Below are positions 30,214-35,399 of a stretch of DNA of 35,399 nucleotides, piece after piece. Origin of the DNA: Chara braunii (taxonomy: Eukaryota; Streptophyta; Charophyceae; Charales; Characeae); NCBI GenBank assembly GCA_003427395.1, contig BFEA01000033.1, positions 3,246,578 to 3,281,976 of the forward strand, written 5' to 3'. Positions within the stretch are counted from its first letter, which is position 1. Every line of letters starts with the position of its first letter. Under the pieces are notes generated by a model. It was not told the origin of the DNA, did not search any database, and was given only the letters and a program-made list of their open reading frames with translations. Made by a program: the position numbers and the translations under genes.

Positions 30214-30984
30214 AGCGTTTTTGTCATCGTCTTTGTCCCGGTCTTCCTCGTGGTGTTCGCCGTTGTTGTCGTCTTTGTCCTCTTCTTTGCCACATTGTAG
30301 ACACTGGAGACATCGGTCTTATTTTTACACAGGCAGTATGATGATTGGACCATCAGCACGAGTAGAGATCTGCTGCGCTTCCATTATCGCAAAGTCGGAA
30401 TGACGTCGTCCTGGGAATGCACAGGAGCCACGAATAGCACAGACTGAGTCCAGTGCCTACAATGTGGCGATGGTTTTTCCAGTGCTGCAGGTGTGGGAGT
30501 ACGCCAGACACTCTGTGCAGCTACCTGTGCAGCATTTGCGCGACTGGCAGCCACCTTGGGTATGAATGCTGCTGATCAGCTTCTTCTCCCAGCAGATAAC
30601 TCCCCCACTTGTACTTCACTTTGGCCTCATTGCTCCCCTCCTCTCCAAATGGTGATGATCTCCCCTTTTATCATTTTGATGAATCCCCAGTCAAGTTACG
30701 ATCTGTCTCCAGAACATTTGTTAGATCCAATGGATTCTCAAGGCCAGAAGTCCTTGGCATAGAATGTTGAGATTGGAATGAACCTCCCCCTGCCGTGCAA
30801 TCTAAGGAACCAACGAGCCCCGCTCTGTCTACTGTGCCATTAATGCATCTCCTCACTTACAATTGCAACCCCTTTACTGTTTCTAACTTTGCAGAAGTGG
30901 AGCACTGTACTGTTTGCCGAGAGGATGACCATACTTTAGCTGGCATGAATACCCGGAAGTGCTGTCTATGACATTTATGGAAAG
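30214..30984. other. Unrecognised, possible intron/exon boundary
   Basis: Mostly no recognisable gene. At about 30873-30892 a pyrimidine-rich TACTGTTTCTAAC precedes TTTGCAG, a good splice acceptor. It is followed by an open phrase EVEHCTVCREDDHTLAGM with a Cys/His pattern, ending at a TGA near 30970. Confidence 0.35.
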
Positions 30985-31593
30985 ATGTGTACATCGTGCA
31001 TTGTCCAGATCTCTTCAATGCTATTGCATTCGCCAACTTTGTGGATAAATCATGGACCCTATGGGATAATGGCAGTAGCGTGCAGTGAGTGGTTCATATT
31101 ACCCCTTACCATCAGCGAGTTCCACTCGCTCTGGCTCATCAATTCAGAACAGTATGCAGTTGCGCGGTCGCAACCTCTGCTGCCTCCGAAGAAAAATCTG
31201 GTCGGCCCTTCCCACTCCGTCTACCCATGCAGATTAGACGATTCTGCCTCTGTTGGTGAGGCAACCCCTGCAGATGATCGTTGCTGCACCATGCCATTGT
31301 GCAAACGTATTGGCACAGTCCGGTTAGTATGTGCAAAATGTAATCTCTGTGTGGATCACTATGAAGGGATGGTAACTGCCGGCCGCTGCCGTGAGAATTG
31401 TGACCCATCTTTGTCTTCCATTCATCCCCCCTGCCCGCTTATTAGTTGCCTGATATGCCAATGTTTTCAGGGAGATGCGTGGAGAGTATGTCTCTCTATT
31501 GTGTGGACTATCCATAATACCATCATCAACCACATCGTCACAGTCGATTTCCTACATGTAACACTGGCTTCCTCCTGCTGCACCTGTGATTAG
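30985..31593 (+). CDS. Cys/His-rich ORF of unknown family, 202 aa
   Basis: The ATG at 30985 gives 202 residues. The central part has a dense Cys/His cluster (about 31281-31401) with CCTMPLC, CAKCNLCVDH and GRCRENC, suggesting metal binding (spacing C-X4-C, C-X2-C-X2-C-X2-H). It does not match a zinc-finger family I can name with confidence. The stretch just upstream (30890-30970) has a similar Cys pattern in another frame after a possible splice acceptor, so this may be part of a spliced or frameshifted gene or an unrecognised transposon protein. The N-terminal 60 residues look less coding-like. Confidence 0.3.
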   Translation: MCTSCIVQISSMLLHSPTLWINHGPYGIMAVACSEWFILPLTISEFHSLWLINSEQYAVARSQPLLPPKKNLVGPSHSVYPCRLDDSASVGEATPADDRCCTMPLCKRIGTVRLVCAKCNLCVDHYEGMVTAGRCRENCDPSLSSIHPPCPLISCLICQCFQGDAWRVCLSIVWTIHNTIINHIVTVDFLHVTLASSCCTCD

Positions 31594-31804
31594 ACCTTCT
31601 CCATCCTTGCCAGACGACGAAGAGACAGCAGCCGGACATAAAAGACAGACTCTCTTATGAATCATCTGTGTGCACTGTGCTGAAGGTTATCACCACCAGC
31701 GAGAAGTTCCAGAGCAGATCCTGCATGAGCTAAACACCCTTCCTTTGGATCAGGTCCAGCTTCCACCACTTCCTGCTCAGTTCGGCCTTGATGGGAAAGA
31801 CACT
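31594..31804. other. Intergenic, no gene seen
   Basis: Short stretch between the Cys-rich ORF and LTR-C with nothing recognisable. Confidence 0.5.
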
Positions 31805-32060
31805 GCTGTGGCATCCACTCGGGCCTGCAGGGCCCGACCAGACGGAAAATAAGGGCCCTCCAGGCCCTGTGTAATTCAGCCTAAAAGCTAAAAAGGAGGG
31901 CCATTTTCGGGCCCTCATAAAGTTGACCTGTCCTGAAACTTAGGCGCCAGACCAGGGTTAAGCGCAGGCCATTTTTAGGCCCGTTTCAAGACAACCTTTG
32001 TTTGAACTTCAACGCCAGGGTATGGCACGATTCGGCATGGGCAAGAGCAGCCTCCCGGCC

Positions 32061-32086
32061 GGACCAGCACTATATAGTACTGGTCC
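32061..32086 (+). promoter_or_regulatory. LTR-C core promoter: TATATA in a near-perfect palindrome
   Basis: GGACCAGCAC (32061-32070), TATATA (32071-32076), GTACTGGTCC (32077-32086). The arms pair at 9 of 10 positions. Compared with LTR-B, a G-to-A change in the left arm is matched by C-to-T in the right arm. Confidence 0.75.
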
Positions 32087-32467
32087 GCCCTACAGGCTGC
32101 AGGCAGTTCACGGGGAGTTCACAGGCACTTCACGGGCAGTTCAGGAGGCAGTCTTCAGGATTCGGCAGCAGCACTCTGGAGGAGCGCTGCAGTAGTAGTA
32201 GCTAGCGCTAGGTGTAGTCTTCAGCGCTCTGTGCTGTAGGAGCTTAGAGTAGCGTTGAGAGAGAGAGAGAGAGAGCTGGTGGAGGCCAGGAAGACTTACC
32301 TGTGGTGCCATAGCTCCAGCTTCGTCTTCGATGTACCTGCAACAAGGCCCCACCTTCACAGGTTAGTACTTGGCACAAGAGAGAGTGTGAGTTCTTCTTC
32401 TTCCTTCTCTAAGTCCACCATCTCTCCCACACCCTCTTGCCACCTGACTTCTCGCTATCTGACAGAC

Positions 32468-32470
<3 letters not shown>

Positions 32471-32533
<63 letters not shown>

Positions 32534-32534
32534 N

Positions 32535-32590
<56 letters not shown>
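32471..32590 (+). repeat. (GA)n microsatellite, about 60 units, with assembly gap
   Basis: GA dinucleotides are interrupted only by the N at 32534. The aligned site in LTR-B has about 8 units, so this is an expansion within LTR-C. Because an N lies inside, the true length is unknown. Confidence 0.9.
32534..32534. other. Single-N assembly join in GA tract
   Basis: An undetermined base in the middle of the microsatellite, where short reads could not be bridged uniquely. Confidence 0.9.
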
Positions 32591-32593
<3 letters not shown>

Positions 32594-32945
32594 TGACTTT
32601 GAGATTTGACGACATTTGGATTCAGACTCGACATTGGGATCGAGACATTGGATGAGGGATTATTTGGGGCCTATATCGAAGACTTGGTGTTGACGACATT
32701 CCCATCTTCCCACTCTCTTCGTCTGATCCCCCTCCTCCTTGTCTGTGTATGATTTGGGGACTGGCACGTTCTTCCTGCGTGAGGGCCAGGCCCCTTCACA
32801 CCATGTGATGATGATAATGTATGTTTGGTCTGCATTGCGACATTGATTGGTCTGATCATTGGTATTTTAGACTTCCGCTGCGCCTGTACTATGTGAGAGA
32901 GGTCGGTTCTTGTTCTGGTCTGTACCGTTATGATATGCAACAGTT

Positions 32946-32957
32946 TGGTATCGGAGC
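32946..32957 (+). promoter_or_regulatory. Primer binding site, initiator tRNA-Met type
   Basis: TGGTATCGGAGC begins 3 bases after the LTR end. The plant initiator tRNA-Met primer site is TGGTATCAGAGC, so one of 12 bases differs. This fixes the LTR end and the element's orientation, and marks where minus-strand cDNA synthesis starts. Confidence 0.8.
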
Positions 32958-33673
32958 GGACCAGAGGATCCACCCAATCAAGGAGCCAGCTTGCTTGTTT
33001 GACTGATTGATTGATTGATTGATTGTTTATTAGTTAATCAAGTAGGGCTTCGTCAAATCTCTGCAAAAAAAAAAATTGCAACAGATCTCCGAACTTCGGA
33101 TATTAGCATTTCGTTTGTTTTGTTTTTTTTTGTTTAACTCTGGGCATATTAGTGAACTAGGGAGGTTGTCATATTCTCGGACTGGATCTATTCTTCTCTG
33201 AAAGTGGAACCTCCATTCTATTTCGTGCAATTTTTTTTTTATTTTTTTTTTTTCAAGATCGCATTTTTTTGAAAGCCGAAACTTTGCGAAACCTTGCCTA
33301 GATGTCGTTCAAAGCACTCCTCCGTAATGCCTCACTGATAGCAGATTGACAGATATTTAAAAAAAAAAAAAAAAAAAGGGGGGGGGTGATCCTCTTCTTT
33401 TATTTTATTTTATTTTCTTTTATTTTTATTCTCTTGATTAGGACCGGGAATGGAAAATGCAGTTTTGTTACCTTCCTGTGTTTCCCTCCCACCCAGCACT
33501 TTGTCTGCATTCCCGGTTTGATAAGTGCCACGTCAGCAGTGCCACAACAGCAGTGCCACGACAGCAGCCGTGCCACGTCAGCAGTGCCATGTCAGCAGTG
33601 CCATGTTAGTAGCAGTGCCATGTCAGCAGTGCCACGACAGCAGCAGTACCAACGTTAGCAGTACGCTGCCACC
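32958..33673 (+). other. Untranslated leader between PBS and gag
   Basis: About 700 bases of AT-rich leader with a (GATT)n tract (33004-33025), several A and T runs (33065-33075, 33230-33252, 33360-33378) and a G7 run. The last 140 bases are the GTGCCA minisatellite. There is no convincing upstream ORF. Confidence 0.6.
33525..33661 (+). repeat. 14/17-bp minisatellite just before the gag start
   Basis: Nine units of GTGCCA(C/T)GTCAGCA, some with a 3-base GCA/GTA insertion making 17, end 12 bases before the gag ATG. Variation is mainly C/T and the extra triplet. Confidence 0.85.
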
Positions 33674-34650
33674 ATGACGGTTTCAGTTTTGGGCATGCCA
33701 GGCCAACTGGCCAACGAGTCCATTGCCGAGTACTGACGGCGGTTCCAAGCTCAGCTCGCACTGATCGAGGCTGAGGAACAGCACCAGGCAGCAGCCAAGG
33801 CTGCCCGCCTACAGGCTAAAGCGGAAGCAGCAGCTGAAAAGAAGCGGCTTCAGGCCGCAGCTGACGCAGGTGCCCACGTCCGCCACAAGGAGGCGCAGGA
33901 TCTGCTGCAGCGGCACGAAGCCGCCAGCGTCGACAGGCTCAAGTTCTGGCATTTTGAACCATCCGAGGGCTGGAAGAGCAGCACAAGGAGTTTCTCTCCA
34001 AACTCATGACCCTGTTGGTTTACACTTGTAACCACCTGCAGTCCAAGCTGGCGAATCTCCGACGGGAAGTGCGGAACCACAAGGATCTGCACAAGGATGC
34101 TACACAGGCACTTCATTCCCGTGCACAGGACTTGGAGCAAGCAGCACCAGGACCAAATGCTGGCGAACCCAGCAACGCAGCCTCAACCCGCCAGTTGGAG
34201 CAACGAGTTGACCATGTAGTCGCAATGCCTGACGACATCAGCACCTTCGCCGCACCAGCCACCATCAGGGAGCAGCTCGACACCTTGAAGACCGAGGTTC
34301 GGCAACGACACCTTCCGCCTGACAACGATGCAAGCACCAGTGCATCGCTGCCGTACAAGATGTCGACGTTTCGGATCGAGAAGTTTGATGACTATACGCA
34401 TCAGGACCCAGTCGTCTGGTGGCAAGGCTTTACAACGGAGATTGGGATTCATGAGGTCCCCAATCATGTGTACATCTCGGCACTGTTCCTCAAAGCCAAG
34501 GGTGGATGCCAGATCTGGCTCAGCCACATGGCAACCATCCACGGCGTCCAGGTCTCCGACCTGCACAAGAAGATCTCCTAGGACGATATGGCGAAGGAAT
34601 GGAAGAAGCGGTTCATTGTGGACGACGCCCCAGTGCTCGCCATCAACCGC

Positions 34651-34841
34651 CTCTTCGCCACGCGATTGGCTCACGGAATGGCAAAAGATCATGGCAACAC
34701 CCGATCTCGAGTTGCCATTTTCGCATCTGCACCGGGAGTTCTACCNCTCTTCGCCACGCGATTGGCTCACGGAATGGCAAAAGATCATGGCAACACCCGA
34801 TCTCGAGTTGCCATTTTCGCATCTGCACCGGGAGTTCTACC
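34651..34841 (+). repeat. Exact 95-bp duplication either side of an N (likely assembly artefact)
   Basis: 34651-34745 and 34747-34841 are identical, both CTCTTCGCCACGCG...GTTCTACC, separated by the N at 34746. An unmerged contig overlap explains this best. Removing one copy and the N takes out 96 bases, so the reading frame is unchanged. Confidence 0.9.
34746..34746. other. Single-N assembly join in gag
   Basis: The undetermined base lies exactly between the two 95-bp copies. Confidence 0.95.
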
Positions 34842-35399
34842 ACCGGTCGTGTGCCGCCTTGAGCCTCGCACTCGGTGATCGAGAACAGTACACGACCGTC
34901 GCCGAAATCATCGACAAGGCACGTGAGATCATCAAGACCAACCAGGCTGTTGCACACGAGAAGTCAGTGTGGCAGCCAACCCATGTGGAGAAGGGAAAAT
35001 TTGGTCCGCATCCACAGCCCGTCGCTGCAGTCCAACCGGACTGCATTGTGGAAGACCCGGCAGCCACCCCAACATCACGTGAGGGAGATCAGGTGGCCAC
35101 TGTCCAGCCCCGAAGCAACAACAAGTCTCGTGGAAAAGGGAAGGCGAAAACCGCATCGCCGACCGGAAATAGACAGCCAGTACCATGGGTCGAGTTCAAC
35201 TTGGCCGAGGATGAATACAAGTACCGCAGCTGATACGGCTGCTGCTATTGGTGCAACAACACCAAGCACCAGACCTCCCAATGCCAAGATCAAGGCAAGG
35301 AGGATGTTCACCCTCGAATCAGCTCGGGAAACTGAGCTGCACGGGAGGTGAGGCGACTCCACCTCTCACTCCGCCAGATTTGGCCGCCTTGCTAGCGGC

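Larger units (their letters stand above)
31805..32942 (+). mobile_element. 5' LTR (LTR-C) of a Ty3/gypsy element
   Basis: Order and sequence match LTR-B. A GGCC hairpin series includes TCGGGCC/GGCCCGA and GAGGGCC/GGCCCTC. The TATA palindrome is at 32061-32086, then GAGGCAGTCTTCAGGATTCG, ACTTACCTG (32294-32302), donor-like CAGGTTAGT (32359-32367), a very long GA tract, and the end TGATATGCAACA at 32942. A primer binding site and gag follow, so this is a 5' LTR. The exact start (TGCTGTGG or TGTGGC, 31804-31807) is uncertain. Confidence 0.8.
33674..35284 (+). pseudogene. Ty3/gypsy-type gag with premature stops and CCHC zinc knuckle
   Basis: The start ATG at 33674 sits in GCCACCATGA and gives MTVSVLGMPGQLANESIAEY, then an in-frame TGA (33734). 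Reading on are an Ala/Glu/Arg-rich coiled-coil (AAKAARLQAKAEAAAEKKRL), a frameshift near 33965, EFLSKLMTLL, KMSTFRIEKFDDYTHQDPVV, WWQGF, a TAG at 34579-34581, KEWKKRFIVDDAP, and a further shift at about 34660 to RDWLTEWQKIMATPDLELPF and LALGDREQYTTVAEIIDKAR. A TGA at 35231 is followed by C-YW-C-NNTK-H-QTSQ-C (35243-35284), an exact CX2CX4HX4C knuckle. It resembles gag-like proteins I recall from Chara braunii. Four lesions make it inactive. The rest of the element lies beyond the window. Confidence 0.75.

Noticed and set aside
29832-30359. 175-codon Glu-rich ORF and Phe/Pro/Leu-rich ORFs on the opposite strand
   Set aside because: They are translations of the TTC/CCCTTCTTC microsatellite in different frames, with no non-repeat coding content.
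33525-33661. Regular short repeats resembling a CRISPR array
   Set aside because: Units are contiguous without unique spacers, in a eukaryotic retrotransposon leader. It is a minisatellite.

Overview
The window looks like a piece of a very large, repeat-swollen eukaryotic nuclear genome from the green lineage. The basis is L1-type LINEs with an APE endonuclease, Ty3/gypsy LTR elements primed by initiator tRNA-Met, a tRNA-derived SINE, U6 snRNA-derived sequences, long microsatellites and almost no intact coding sequence. The gag at the right edge resembles gag-like proteins I remember from the charophyte alga Chara braunii. That species assignment is recall-based inference, not a search result. 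Three single-N positions (223, 32534, 34746) mark assembly joins; one is flanked by an exact 95-bp duplication that is probably an artefact.

Layout. 50-545: LINE 3' end (minus strand). 561-1738 and 1742-2856: two abutting LTR-like repeats (LTR-A, LTR-B). 2890-3466: C-terminal ORF2 fragment of one LINE (minus). 3469-8760: long, decayed L1-type LINE (minus) with poly(A), endonuclease, reverse transcriptase and C-terminal zinc-finger remnants. 8787-12208: copies and partial copies of a second LTR family (LTR-2), a tandem array of its 3' tail, and an inverted LTR-like block (LTR-D). 12351-14340: an uninterrupted, unrecognised acidic ORF between two U6-like sequences. 14341-17800: low-complexity and broken coding-like sequence, then two tRNA-like modules. 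18093-18573: SINE with A-tail and imperfect target-site duplication. 18638-21454: a third U6-like copy and two inward-facing LTR-2 copies. 21455-23760: no gene seen; GA microsatellite and a diverged tandem dimer. 23760-28700: badly decayed Ty3/gypsy gag-pol. 28700-31800: GC hairpins, a pyrimidine microsatellite and a Cys/His-rich ORF of unknown nature. 31805-end: LTR-C, primer binding site, leader and gag of another Ty3/gypsy element, running off the window.

No conventional operon or pathway is present; the sequence is mainly a record of nested retrotransposition. The most notable structural signal is in the LTR promoters. In two LTR families the TATA box lies at the centre of a palindrome whose arms differ between copies yet stay complementary. 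The same LTRs carry strings of GGCC hairpins near their 5' end (LTR-B/C) and, 220-300 bp downstream of the TATA box, a conserved motif resembling the U1 snRNA 5' end (equivalently an antisense splice donor). In LTR-B and LTR-C a sense donor follows exactly 56 nt later.
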